From assembly GCA_045640525.1 (NCBI GenBank), contig JAZUFE010000029.1, positions 48,434 through 112,433 on the forward strand: a stretch of DNA of 64,000 nucleotides. The letters run 5' to 3'. The position numbers and the translations under genes are program-made. The notes beneath the pieces are model-generated. The model saw nothing but the letters and a program-made list of their open reading frames with translations. It was not told where the DNA came from and made no database searches. Numbering within the stretch: position 1 is the first letter of the stretch; each line of letters opens with the position of its first letter. Shown piece by piece: positions 43,020 through 52,208 of this stretch. Source of the stretch: JAILLW01 sp045640525 (GTDB lineage Bacteria; Bacillota; Clostridia; Lachnospirales; Lachnospiraceae).

Positions 43020-45661
43020 TGAATGACGTAACGCCAATGATGGCGAAATATTTGGAAACCAAAAAAGAATATCCCGATTGTATATTGTTCTATAGATTGG
43101 GAGATTTTTATGAAATGTTTTTTGAAGATGCCAAGATAGCATCCAAAGAACTTGAACTGACACTGACAGGAAAGAGCTGCGGCCTTGAAGAACGCGCTCC
43201 CATGTGCGGTGTTCCTTTTCATGCGGTGGATTCTTATTTGCCAAGACTTGTATCTAAAGGCTACAAGGTTGCAGTCTGCGAACAGGTTGAAGATCCCAAA
43301 ATGGCCAAAGGACTGGTTAAAAGAGAAGTCGTAAGAGTTGTGACCCCGGGTACCAATATATCGGGTTCAATGGATGAGACCAAGAATAATTATCTTATGG
43401 CTATTGCCAAGTTTGAAAATAATGCGGGTATATCCGTTTGCGATGTTTCAACGGGCGATTATTTCTTGACCGAAGTAGATGAAACCAGGAAGATTTTCGA
43501 CGAAATTGTTAAATACTCGCCGGAAGAAATAATATGTAACGATGCTTTCTTACTGTGCGATTTGGACTTGGAAGATATTAAGGCTCGTTACAGTATCTGT
43601 ATTTCCAATCTGGATAACAGATATTTTGACGAAGACAGATGCAAAAAGGCTATATTAAAGCATTTTAAAGTTAATACGCTCGCAGGTATAGGTGTTGAAG
43701 ATTTTCCTTCAGGAATAATAGCTGCAGGATGCTTGATGCAGTATCTTAATGAAACTCAAAAAATGTCACTGGAGCATATAACACATCTTTATCCCTATAT
43801 TTCCAGCAAATACATGCTGCTTGATTCCTCAACAAGACGTAATCTTGAGCTTACCGAAACTTTGCGTGATAAAGCCAAGAGAGGTTCGCTTATGTGGGTT
43901 TTGGACAAGACCAAAACAGCCATGGGGGCAAGAACCTTAAGGACGTTCATCGAGCAGCCTCTTATTGATAAAGCCCGGATAGAAGGCAGACTTGATGCCA
44001 TCGAAGCATTAAAGAAAAATTCAATAGCCAAAGAGGAAATAAGAGAATATCTTAATCCTATATATGACCTTGAACGTCTCATTGGCAAAGTCGGATATAA
44101 GACAGCCAATCCCAGGGATTTGATAGCGTTTAAACAATCAATTAAAATGCTGCCTTACATTAAGACAATTCTTAAGGATTTTGAAACTGATGAGTTGTCA
44201 TCGATAGACAAAGATATAGACGATTTACAGGATATTTGCAGACTGATTGATGATGCGATTATTGAAGAGGCCCCTTTGACGATTAAGGAAGGCGGCATAA
44301 TCAAAGACGGCTTTGATAAGAACGTGGATAATTTCAGAAATGCCAAAATTCAAGGAAGAAGTTGGCTCGCCGCTCTTGAAGAAGAGGACAGAGAAAGAAC
44401 GGGAATCAAAAATCTAAAGGTCAAATATAATAAAGTTTTCGGATATTACTTTGAGGTTACCAATTCATATAAGGATTTGGTACCGGAGGATTATATAAGA
44501 AAGCAGACATTGACCAATGCCGAAAGATATACAACTGCGAAACTAAAAGAACTTGAGGATACCATACTCAATGCAGAGGATAAATTATTCGGTCTTGAAT
44601 ATGAAATTTTCGTTTCGATACGTGATGCGATATTCGGAGAAATAGAAAGAATTCAAAGAACGGCTAAGGCTATAGCCAAACTGGATGTTTATGCATCTTT
44701 GGCAACGGTGGCACAACAAAATCATTATGTAAGACCTCAGATTAACGAAAAGGGAGTAATAAACATTAAGGAAGGACGTCATCCGGTGGTAGAGAAGATG
44801 ATTTCCAATGATATGTTTATATCCAACGATACCTATCTTGACAATAACAAAAACTGCATAAGTATTATTACCGGCCCCAACATGGCGGGTAAATCCACTT
44901 ACATGAGGCAGGTTGCACTTATTGTTCTGATGGCTCAGTTAGGTTCTTTCGTGCCTGCCAAATCGGCAAATATATCTTTGTGTGACAGAATATTTACCAG
45001 AGTAGGAGCATCGGATGATTTAGCTTCGGGTCAATCAACCTTTATGGTGGAAATGAACGAAGTTGCCAATATTTTAAGAAATGCAACGTCGAACAGTCTG
45101 CTTATTTTGGATGAGATAGGAAGGGGTACATCAACCTTTGACGGACTTTCAATTGCTTGGGCAGTTGTTGAACACATTTCAAACAAGCGCATTCTTGGTG
45201 CCAAAACCTTGTTTGCAACACATTATCATGAGCTTACCGAATTGGAAGGTAAGATGAGTAATGTAAATAATTATTGCATAGCTGTTAAAGAGCAAGGCGA
45301 CAATATTGTATTTTTAAGAAAGATTATTAAGGGCGGTGCCGACAAATCATACGGAATCCAGGTTGCTAAATTAGCAGGTGTTCCCGATATGGTAATCGAC
45401 AGAGCCAAGCAAATTGTATCACAGTTGGTTGATAATGATATTTCCGAAAAACTGCAGAGTATTGCTGTGGATAATAAAGATGTCAAAGTTAAACCTGTTG
45501 TATATGATGAAGTTGATTTGGGTCAGATGTCATTGTTTGATACTTCGACGGACGAAGACGTATTGAAGGAATTGAAAGAGATTGATTTAGAATCATTGCG
45601 ACCTATTGATGCACTTAACAGGCTTTATAAGCTTCAGAATATGCTGAAGAACAGATGGTAA
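43004..45661 (+). CDS. mutS: DNA mismatch-repair protein MutS
   Basis: A full-length 885-residue MutS. The N-terminal mismatch-recognition motif is DFYEMFFEDA (near residue 36). The connector, lever and clamp domains follow. The ATPase has Walker A GPNMAGKSTYMRQ, Walker B LLILDEIGRGTSTFDG and the H-loop ATHYHELTELE. It overlaps miaB by 16 bases and is followed by mutL with a 1-base gap. This is the true mismatch-repair MutS, distinct from the MutS-like protein at 16.7 kb. Confidence 0.97.
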   Translation: MSEELMNDVTPMMAKYLETKKEYPDCILFYRLGDFYEMFFEDAKIASKELELTLTGKSCGLEERAPMCGVPFHAVDSYLPRLVSKGYKVAVCEQVEDPKMAKGLVKREVVRVVTPGTNISGSMDETKNNYLMAIAKFENNAGISVCDVSTGDYFLTEVDETRKIFDEIVKYSPEEIICNDAFLLCDLDLEDIKARYSICISNLDNRYFDEDRCKKAILKHFKVNTLAGIGVEDFPSGIIAAGCLMQYLNETQKMSLEHITHLYPYISSKYMLLDSSTRRNLELTETLRDKAKRGSLMWVLDKTKTAMGARTLRTFIEQPLIDKARIEGRLDAIEALKKNSIAKEEIREYLNPIYDLERLIGKVGYKTANPRDLIAFKQSIKMLPYIKTILKDFETDELSSIDKDIDDLQDICRLIDDAIIEEAPLTIKEGGIIKDGFDKNVDNFRNAKIQGRSWLAALEEEDRERTGIKNLKVKYNKVFGYYFEVTNSYKDLVPEDYIRKQTLTNAERYTTAKLKELEDTILNAEDKLFGLEYEIFVSIRDAIFGEIERIQRTAKAIAKLDVYASLATVAQQNHYVRPQINEKGVINIKEGRHPVVEKMISNDMFISNDTYLDNNKNCISIITGPNMAGKSTYMRQVALIVLMAQLGSFVPAKSANISLCDRIFTRVGASDDLASGQSTFMVEMNEVANILRNATSNSLLILDEIGRGTSTFDGLSIAWAVVEHISNKRILGAKTLFATHYHELTELEGKMSNVNNYCIAVKEQGDNIVFLRKIIKGGADKSYGIQVAKLAGVPDMVIDRAKQIVSQLVDNDISEKLQSIAVDNKDVKVKPVVYDEVDLGQMSLFDTSTDEDVLKELKEIDLESLRPIDALNRLYKLQNMLKNRW

Positions 45662-45662
45662 T

Positions 45663-47525
45663 ATGGCAAAGATAAATATTCTTGATAAAACAACAATTGA
45701 CCAAATTGCCGCAGGTGAAGTGGTAGACAGACCGCTTAATGTGGTTAAAGAGCTTACCGAGAATGCCATTGATTCGGGAGCAACTGCCATTACCGTAGAA
45801 ATCAAAGACGGTGGTACTACATTTATCAGAGTGACCGATAACGGCTGCGGAATAGATAAAGGCGAGATTAAAAAGGCATTTATGCGTCATGCAACGAGTA
45901 AGATTGTTGATGCAAATGATCTTCTGTGCATTCGCTCGCTGGGATTCAGAGGTGAAGCATTATCATCCATATGTGCGGTTTCTTCCGTAGAATGTATTTC
46001 CAAAACCAAAGATGAATTACTGGGTATCAGATATGTTATCGAAGGTTCAAAGGAAACTGACTGTCAGGAAATAGGTGCGCCTTGCGGAACAACATTTATT
46101 GTAAGAGATTTGTTTTATAATGTTCCGGCAAGGAAGAAATTCCTAAAGTCAAACAAAACCGAAGGCTCATACATTGTTGATCTTATGGAACATTTGGCTT
46201 TGTCCAAACCCGAAATTTCATTTAAACTGATTCAAAACAACAAGGAAGTTTTTTATACCACGGGTAACGGTAATATAGAAGAAGTTATATACGGAATATA
46301 CGGAAAAGACACCCAAAACAAGTTGATTAAATTTTCTATTGATGAAGCCGGATATAAGGCATATGGTTTTTTGGGAAAACCCGAGATTAACAGAGCTACG
46401 AGGAATAATGAGGTTTTCTTTGTTAACGGAAGGTACGTACAGTGTAATATTCTGACCAACGCCGTTGAGGAAGGATATAAGAATTTCCTTATGCAGCATA
46501 AATTTCCTTTTGCTGTTATACATTTTGAATTTGATCCGTCTTCGATAGATGTTAATGTGCATCCGTCCAAAATGGAAATAAGAATACATGACAGCAAAGA
46601 TATTTATGACAGCATTGTCATAAACGTCAATAATGCTTTGGGTCAAACAGAGCTTATTCCGGACATTGTCCTTGAAAAGGAATCGGAAGAGCGGGCGAGT
46701 ATAAAAACACCCGAGGTGTTCGAAGTTAACAGAATAAGATTGGAAAATCCCGACCAAGAGAAGCTTGAATCCAAGCCAAGACCGGCGCTTAAAATCAAAC
46801 GTGATTATGAAGAAAACATTTTGGAAGCCCCGGCTGACCAGCCGCAGTTTGCTGAAAAAACTGAACGGATTGGTGAAGCACAGGTTGCCGCAAAACCTGT
46901 GCAGATGAGTATGTTTGACTCCGGATTTTTGAGTAAAGAGTCAAAAGAAAAGTACGAAATACTCGGACAAATATTCAATACATATTGGGTGGTTGCCTTT
47001 GAAGATAAACTTTATTTCATGGATCAGCACGCGGCACACGAGAAGGTCAAATTCGAACGACTGATGAAGCGCATCAAGAATAACGAAGTTTATTCGCAAA
47101 GTATTAATCCGCCCATAATAGTTACTCTTACCGGAAAACAGATGGGGATTCTGAGTGATTATGAAGATGTGTTTAATAAGCTTGGATTTGTTACGGAAGA
47201 TTTCGGTCTTGGGGCCATAGCCATAAGGGAAGTTCCGACGGAACTTTTCGGTTGTAACGAAACAGAATACTTTAATGATATTTTAGATGAGTTATCCGAG
47301 AATTCTTTAAGAGGAAATTTTGATGTAATTTTGAACAAAGTTGCTTCAATGGCATGCAAGGCTGCAGTCAAAGGCAATACTGTAATGAACAAGGATCAGG
47401 CAGGCGCATTGCTTGATGAGTTACTGACATTGGACAATCCGTATAACTGTCCGCACGGGAGACCTACAATCTTCAGTATGTCCAAATACGAAATCGAGAA
47501 AAAATTCAAAAGAATAGTTGATTGA
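45663..47525 (+). CDS. mutL: DNA mismatch-repair endonuclease MutL
   Basis: A 620-residue protein with the GHKL ATPase at the N-terminus (IAAGEVVDRPLNVVKEL, ENAIDSGA, DNGCGI, SLGFRGEALSS). The C-terminal domain contains D454-QHAAHEKVKFE, the DQHAx2Ex4E endonuclease motif typical of bacteria without MutH, and a C-terminal PHGRPTIF motif. It should nick the strand to be repaired. Confidence 0.97.
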   Translation: MAKINILDKTTIDQIAAGEVVDRPLNVVKELTENAIDSGATAITVEIKDGGTTFIRVTDNGCGIDKGEIKKAFMRHATSKIVDANDLLCIRSLGFRGEALSSICAVSSVECISKTKDELLGIRYVIEGSKETDCQEIGAPCGTTFIVRDLFYNVPARKKFLKSNKTEGSYIVDLMEHLALSKPEISFKLIQNNKEVFYTTGNGNIEEVIYGIYGKDTQNKLIKFSIDEAGYKAYGFLGKPEINRATRNNEVFFVNGRYVQCNILTNAVEEGYKNFLMQHKFPFAVIHFEFDPSSIDVNVHPSKMEIRIHDSKDIYDSIVINVNNALGQTELIPDIVLEKESEERASIKTPEVFEVNRIRLENPDQEKLESKPRPALKIKRDYEENILEAPADQPQFAEKTERIGEAQVAAKPVQMSMFDSGFLSKESKEKYEILGQIFNTYWVVAFEDKLYFMDQHAAHEKVKFERLMKRIKNNEVYSQSINPPIIVTLTGKQMGILSDYEDVFNKLGFVTEDFGLGAIAIREVPTELFGCNETEYFNDILDELSENSLRGNFDVILNKVASMACKAAVKGNTVMNKDQAGALLDELLTLDNPYNCPHGRPTIFSMSKYEIEKKFKRIVD

Positions 47526-48457
47526 TGAAGAATAAAATGATTGTTTTGACCGGACCTACCGCGGTCGGCAAAACCAAACTTTCAATTGAACTGGCCAAGA
47601 AAATTAACGGTCAAATAATATCGGCAGATTCCATGCAGGTTTATAAACATATGGATATCGGTTCTGCAAAGATTATGCCGGAAGAAATGGACGGAGTTAA
47701 GCATTATCTGATTGACTGTCTTGAACCTACCGAAGACTTTAATGTCTTTTTATTTCAAAAAATGGCTAAAGAAGCATTAAGCGAAATATATGAAGCCGGC
47801 GCAATCCCAATAGTTGTAGGAGGTACGGGGTTTTATATTCAAGCTTTGCTTTATGATATTAATTTTAACGAAGAAGACAATTCAAAAGTCAGAGTCAAAT
47901 ATGAAAAAATAGCCGAAGAAAAGGGAAGAGAATATCTTTATCAAATGCTTAAAGATAAAGACCCAGAATATGCCGATACACTTCATTTTAACAATGTTAA
48001 GAAAGTAATCAGAGCACTTGAGTTTATTGAACTTAACAACAAAAAGTTTTCATCTCATAACCTTGAAGAAAGAGCCAAGGAATCACCTTATGATTTCAGA
48101 TATTTCGTGCTGAATGACGAAAGAGACAAGCTGTATCAAAGAATTGAAGATCGTGTTGACTTGATGATTAAGATGGGATTGGCTGATGAAGTTAAATCTT
48201 TATATGAAAAAGGTTGTGACGATACGATGAATTCCATGCAGGGATTGGGATATAAAGAGATACTTGCATATTACAAGGGTCAATCCACATTGGAAGAGGC
48301 AATTGAAAAAATCAAGCTTGAAACGAGACATTTTGCCAAAAGACAATTGACTTGGTTTAGGCGTGAAAGAGATGTCATATGGATTAATAAACAGGATTTT
48401 TCATATGACGATGAAATGATATTGAATTTTATGATTGGAGAAATAAATGGACATTAA
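47525..48457 (+). CDS. miaA: tRNA dimethylallyltransferase MiaA
   Basis: A 310-residue enzyme that prenylates A37 of tRNAs reading UNN codons. P-loop GPTAVGKTK is at the N-terminus, followed by ISADSMQVYKHMDIGSAK and VVGGTGFYIQALLY. ATG 47525 overlaps the mutL stop codon; it is preferred to a TTG one codon earlier. Its product is the substrate of MiaB. The next gene overlaps by 11 bases. Confidence 0.95.
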   Translation: MKNKMIVLTGPTAVGKTKLSIELAKKINGQIISADSMQVYKHMDIGSAKIMPEEMDGVKHYLIDCLEPTEDFNVFLFQKMAKEALSEIYEAGAIPIVVGGTGFYIQALLYDINFNEEDNSKVRVKYEKIAEEKGREYLYQMLKDKDPEYADTLHFNNVKKVIRALEFIELNNKKFSSHNLEERAKESPYDFRYFVLNDERDKLYQRIEDRVDLMIKMGLADEVKSLYEKGCDDTMNSMQGLGYKEILAYYKGQSTLEEAIEKIKLETRHFAKRQLTWFRRERDVIWINKQDFSYDDEMILNFMIGEINGH

Positions 48458-49727
48458 ATCAATATACAAGGATATGGGGATTGATGAAAAAGTATATGAC
48501 TTTGGAAAGAAAATTCTTGACGATCTTGAAGAACGTTTCAAAAAAATAGACGAAAATGCGGAATTTAACCAGCTTAAGGTTATTGATGCCATGCAAAAAT
48601 GTCATGTATCGGAAGCATGTCTTTTGGGAACAACCGGATATGGCTATAACGATATCGGAAGAGATACGCTTGAAAAGGTGTATGCGAATATTTTTCATAC
48701 GGAAGATGCACTTGTAAGACCTCAGATTACCTGCGGAACACATGCATTGGCACTTGCCCTTATGAGTAATCTGCGTCCGGGCGACGAACTGCTTAGCCCT
48801 GTAGGCAAACCTTATGATACTTTGGAGGAGGTTATAGGGATACGTCCTTCAAGAGGTTCCCTGGCAGAGTATGGAATTACATATTCTCAGGTTGATTTAA
48901 AAGAAAACGGTGATTTTGATTATGAAAATATTGAAAAAGCCATTAATGAAAAAACCAAACTTGTTACAATTCAACGTTCGAAAGGTTATCAAACAAGACC
49001 TACTTTAAGTGTTGAGAGAATCGGTGAACTGATTAAGTTCATTAAGAATATTAAAAGTGATGTTATATGCATGGTCGATAATTGCTATGGTGAATTTGTT
49101 GAGCTTTCGGAACCTTCAGACGTCGGAGCTGATTTGGTGGTAGGCTCGCTTATTAAAAACCCCGGAGGCGGATTGGCACCGATAGGCGGATACCTTGCAG
49201 GCAAAAAGGAATGTATTGAAAATGCGGCAGTAAGACTTACATCTCCCGGACTTGCCAAAGAAGTAGGAGCTTCGCTTAGTGTACTTCCTGCCTTCTATCA
49301 AGGATTGTTTTTGGCACCCACAGTTACTGCAAGTGCTTTAAAAACCGCTATTTTTGCCGCTAATGTATACGAAAAGTTAGGATACAAAGTGGTTCCTGAT
49401 TCTGTAGAATCAAGACATGATATTATTCAGGCGGTTACCTTGGGAAGTAAAGAGAAAGTAGAAGCCTTCTGCGAAGGTATTCAGGCAGCTGCTCCTGTAG
49501 ACGGTTTCGTTAAGCCCGAGCCTTGGGATATGCCAGGGTATGATGCTCCCGTTATTATGGCGGCGGGTGCTTTTGTGTCAGGCTCGTCCATAGAGCTTTC
49601 TGCAGACGGACCGATTAAAGAACCTTTTAATATATATTTCCAGGGTGGACTCACGTTCCAACACGGTAAATTCGGAATACTGAAGTCATTGCAGACGATG
49701 GTTGATAAGGGCCTTATTAGTCTTTAA
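48447..49727 (+). CDS. PLP-dependent methionine gamma-lyase family protein (YnbB-like)
   Basis: A 426-residue protein of the family often labelled aluminium-resistance or methionine gamma-lyase family. The likely PLP lysine is in VVGSLIKNPGGGLAPIGGYLAG (about residue 236); CMVDNCYGEF supplies the PLP-facing Asp. The gene's position directly after miaA is a widely conserved Bacillota arrangement (often with hfq between, which is absent here). The physiological reaction is not established; Cys/Met-type beta or gamma elimination is likely. Confidence 0.85.
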   Translation: MDIKSIYKDMGIDEKVYDFGKKILDDLEERFKKIDENAEFNQLKVIDAMQKCHVSEACLLGTTGYGYNDIGRDTLEKVYANIFHTEDALVRPQITCGTHALALALMSNLRPGDELLSPVGKPYDTLEEVIGIRPSRGSLAEYGITYSQVDLKENGDFDYENIEKAINEKTKLVTIQRSKGYQTRPTLSVERIGELIKFIKNIKSDVICMVDNCYGEFVELSEPSDVGADLVVGSLIKNPGGGLAPIGGYLAGKKECIENAAVRLTSPGLAKEVGASLSVLPAFYQGLFLAPTVTASALKTAIFAANVYEKLGYKVVPDSVESRHDIIQAVTLGSKEKVEAFCEGIQAAAPVDGFVKPEPWDMPGYDAPVIMAAGAFVSGSSIELSADGPIKEPFNIYFQGGLTFQHGKFGILKSLQTMVDKGLISL

Positions 49728-49742
49728 ATTTGATATAAAGTA

Positions 49743-49751
49743 TGCTAAAAT
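49743..49751 (+). promoter_or_regulatory. Extended -10 promoter for the mre operon
   Basis: TGCTAAAAT with upstream TA (TATGCTAAAAT) lies 45 bases before mreB in the only sizeable gap of this stretch. The -35 region is poor. Confidence 0.45.
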
Positions 49752-49795
49752 ATTTTGGCTAGTGTTTAAGAAAATCATGAAACAGTGAGGAAAAT

Positions 49796-50803
49796 ATGGT
49801 GAACGGAAATGCTTACGGTATTGATTTGGGTACCAGCAACATAAAGATATACAGCTTATCGGATGACAAAATACTTGTTGAGAAAAATATGATTGCAATC
49901 GAAGGCAAAGCCAACATTTTTGCTTATGGCGATTCTGCTTATGAGATGTATGAGAAAGCGCCTTCGAATATTCATATATCTTTTCCTCTTAGCAGTGGCG
50001 TAATAGCAGATATTAACAATATGAAGCAGCTTGTTCATTTTTTTGTTAATGATTTATCAAGAAATAACATCAAGCCTTCGGATTACTATATAACAGTTCC
50101 TACCGATGTGACGGAAGTAGAGAAGAGAGCTTTCTACGATTTGGTTAAAGAAGCAGATGTTAAGGCTAAGAATGTTTCGGTTGTTGAAAATGCAATTGCA
50201 GACGGATTGGGACTTGACATTGATGTTAAGAATTCTCAGGGTGTTTTGGTTGTTGACGTCGGATACGACACAACGGAAATTTCAATACTTTCATTGGGCG
50301 GTATTGTAAGGTCAAGATTAATCAAAACCGGTGGATTTAAGTTTGATACTGCCATTCAGAATGCTGTTCGTAAACAGTATAATTTGGTTATTGGCCAAAA
50401 GACGGCGGAAGGCGTTAAAAATTCCTTAAAAGATCTCGAAAAGCAGGGTGAAAATGCTGTTGTATACGGAAGAGATTTGGTAACGGGACTTCCTGTCGAA
50501 AGAGAACTTCCGACCAAATTTGTCTGTGAATCGATGGCAGAACAATTCAGAATCATTATAGACAGTATTAAGGTAATTTTGGAATTGACTCCTCCCGAAC
50601 TTGCTGCGGATATATTTAAACACGGAATATATTTAACAGGCGGTGCATCTCAGACAAGTCATTTGGCTTCACTTATCAGCAAATCAACGGGACTTGGTGT
50701 AAATGAATCCGAAAATCCAATAACTTCTGTTGCTTTGGGATTGTCGAAAGTAATTAAGGACAGCAACTATAAATCCGTTGCGTACTCTATAGAAGGTAAA
50801 TAA
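49796..50803 (+). CDS. mreB: Actin-like rod-shape protein MreB
   Basis: A 335-residue bacterial actin. Phosphate-1 motif GIDLGTSNIKIY is near residue 8, phosphate-2 VLVVDVGYDTTEIS near 152, and the adenosine motif YLTGGASQTSHL near 281. It polymerises under the membrane and guides the elongation machinery with MreC, MreD, PBP2 and RodA, all encoded downstream in order. It is somewhat divergent from standard MreB, but the operon removes doubt. GTGAGG precedes the start. Confidence 0.92.
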   Translation: MVNGNAYGIDLGTSNIKIYSLSDDKILVEKNMIAIEGKANIFAYGDSAYEMYEKAPSNIHISFPLSSGVIADINNMKQLVHFFVNDLSRNNIKPSDYYITVPTDVTEVEKRAFYDLVKEADVKAKNVSVVENAIADGLGLDIDVKNSQGVLVVDVGYDTTEISILSLGGIVRSRLIKTGGFKFDTAIQNAVRKQYNLVIGQKTAEGVKNSLKDLEKQGENAVVYGRDLVTGLPVERELPTKFVCESMAEQFRIIIDSIKVILELTPPELAADIFKHGIYLTGGASQTSHLASLISKSTGLGVNESENPITSVALGLSKVIKDSNYKSVAYSIEGK

Positions 50804-50810
50804 TTAATTT

Positions 50811-51680
50811 ATGAGTCCTATTGTACCAAGAAAAGGAGAACGTTTTACCATACCGGGAAAGTATCTCCTTTTTATTTTAACAATTGTATGTATTGCGCTG
50901 ATTGTAATTTCATTCAATACAGATGTGTTATCCAAGCCGATAAGTACTATCGGCGGTTTTTTGGTGACTCCGTTGCAAAACGGTATTTCAAAAGCCGGAA
51001 GCTATTTAAGTGACCGATCCGAAAATCTTGAAAAACTTGAACAGCTTCAAGAAGAAAACAAAGAATTAAAAGCTCAGATTAATGAGTTGCTGATTGAAAA
51101 CATTGAACTTCAGCAGGATAAATATGAATTAAACAACCTAAGACAATTGTATGAACTTGATGCACAGTACGAATCCTACGAAAAAGTAGGTGCAAGAATC
51201 ATTGCCAAGGATTCCGGAAACTGGTTTCACAGTTTCGTAATCAATAAGGGGTCGAGCGATGGCATCGGTATTGATATGAACGTCATTTCCGGAACGGGTT
51301 TGGTAGGCAGAGTTTCGGATGTAGGTCCTCATTGGGCTAAGGTTTTAAGTATTATTGATGACAGTTCGAACATATCGGGCATGGTGCTTTCAACATCTGA
51401 TAATATGATGATTTCGGGTAATCTTCAGTTATACGAAGACGGCGTTATTTCATTCGATAAATTAGTAGATTCTGCCGACAGAGTATCGGAAGGTGATAAG
51501 ATAGTTACATCCAATATTTCCGATAAATTCCTTCCCGGCATTTTGATAGGTTATATTTCTACGATCAATAAGGATACCAATAACCTGACAAAATCCGGAC
51601 TTATTACACCTGCTGTTGATTTTCAACATATTGATGAGGTTTTGGTTATTACCAAGCTTAAACAAACGGTTGAAGAATAG
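50811..51680 (+). CDS. mreC: Rod-shape protein MreC
   Basis: A 289-residue membrane-anchored scaffold. One N-terminal helix (about 18-38) is followed by a coiled coil (about 66-105, rich in E, L, K and Q) and beta-barrel domains (about 120-280, with VINKGSSDGIGIDM and GTGLVGRVSDVG typical of MreC). It links MreB inside to PBP2 outside. The start is 7 bases after mreB; the ribosome site (GAAGGT) is rather distant. Confidence 0.93.
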   Translation: MSPIVPRKGERFTIPGKYLLFILTIVCIALIVISFNTDVLSKPISTIGGFLVTPLQNGISKAGSYLSDRSENLEKLEQLQEENKELKAQINELLIENIELQQDKYELNNLRQLYELDAQYESYEKVGARIIAKDSGNWFHSFVINKGSSDGIGIDMNVISGTGLVGRVSDVGPHWAKVLSIIDDSSNISGMVLSTSDNMMISGNLQLYEDGVISFDKLVDSADRVSEGDKIVTSNISDKFLPGILIGYISTINKDTNNLTKSGLITPAVDFQHIDEVLVITKLKQTVEE

Positions 51681-51689
51681 AGGTTTATT

Positions 51690-52208
51690 TTGAAACGTTT
51701 TTTAGTGGCATTGGCTTTAATTATATTATGTTTTGTTCTTCAGACCACTGTATTCCAGTGGATTTCTTTTGGTGGAATCGTACCGAATCTTCTCATAATC
51801 TTAACATCGACTTACGGAATAATGAGAGGTGATAAAACAGGGCTTATTATGGGGCTTTGCTGCGGACTTCTTTCGGATATTTTCTTTGGCTCATTCATAG
51901 GATTCAATGCCATACTTTATATGTATATAGGTTATTTGAACGGTAAATTTCACAAAGTGTTTTATCCCGAAGACATTAAGCTGCCATTAATAGTGTTTAT
52001 ATGTTCGGACCTTCTGTACGGATTCTCTTACTATGTAATTATGTTTATGTTAAGGGGAAGATTTGATTTTTCGTATTATTTCCTTAATATCATTCTTCCG
52101 GAGCTTGTTTATACCATACTTTCGAGCCTTATTCTGTATCCGTTATTCCTTTTGCTTCACAAATGGCTTGAAAGTAAAGAAGACAGAAGAGGTATGAGAT
52201 ATGTTTAG
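51690..52208 (+). CDS. mreD: Rod-shape membrane protein MreD
   Basis: A 172-residue protein with about five or six membrane helices and the MreD pattern GIVPNLLIILTSTYGIMRGDKTGLIMG. It begins with TTG after AGAGG. It is a subunit of the rod complex and overlaps the PBP2 gene by 8 bases. Confidence 0.9.
   Translation: MKRFLVALALIILCFVLQTTVFQWISFGGIVPNLLIILTSTYGIMRGDKTGLIMGLCCGLLSDIFFGSFIGFNAILYMYIGYLNGKFHKVFYPEDIKLPLIVFICSDLLYGFSYYVIMFMLRGRFDFSYYFLNIILPELVYTILSSLILYPLFLLLHKWLESKEDRRGMRYV

Noticed and set aside
46218..46757. 179-codon open frame antisense to mutL
   Set aside because: MutL motifs on the + strand are unbroken; the antisense frame is a by-product of codon composition.
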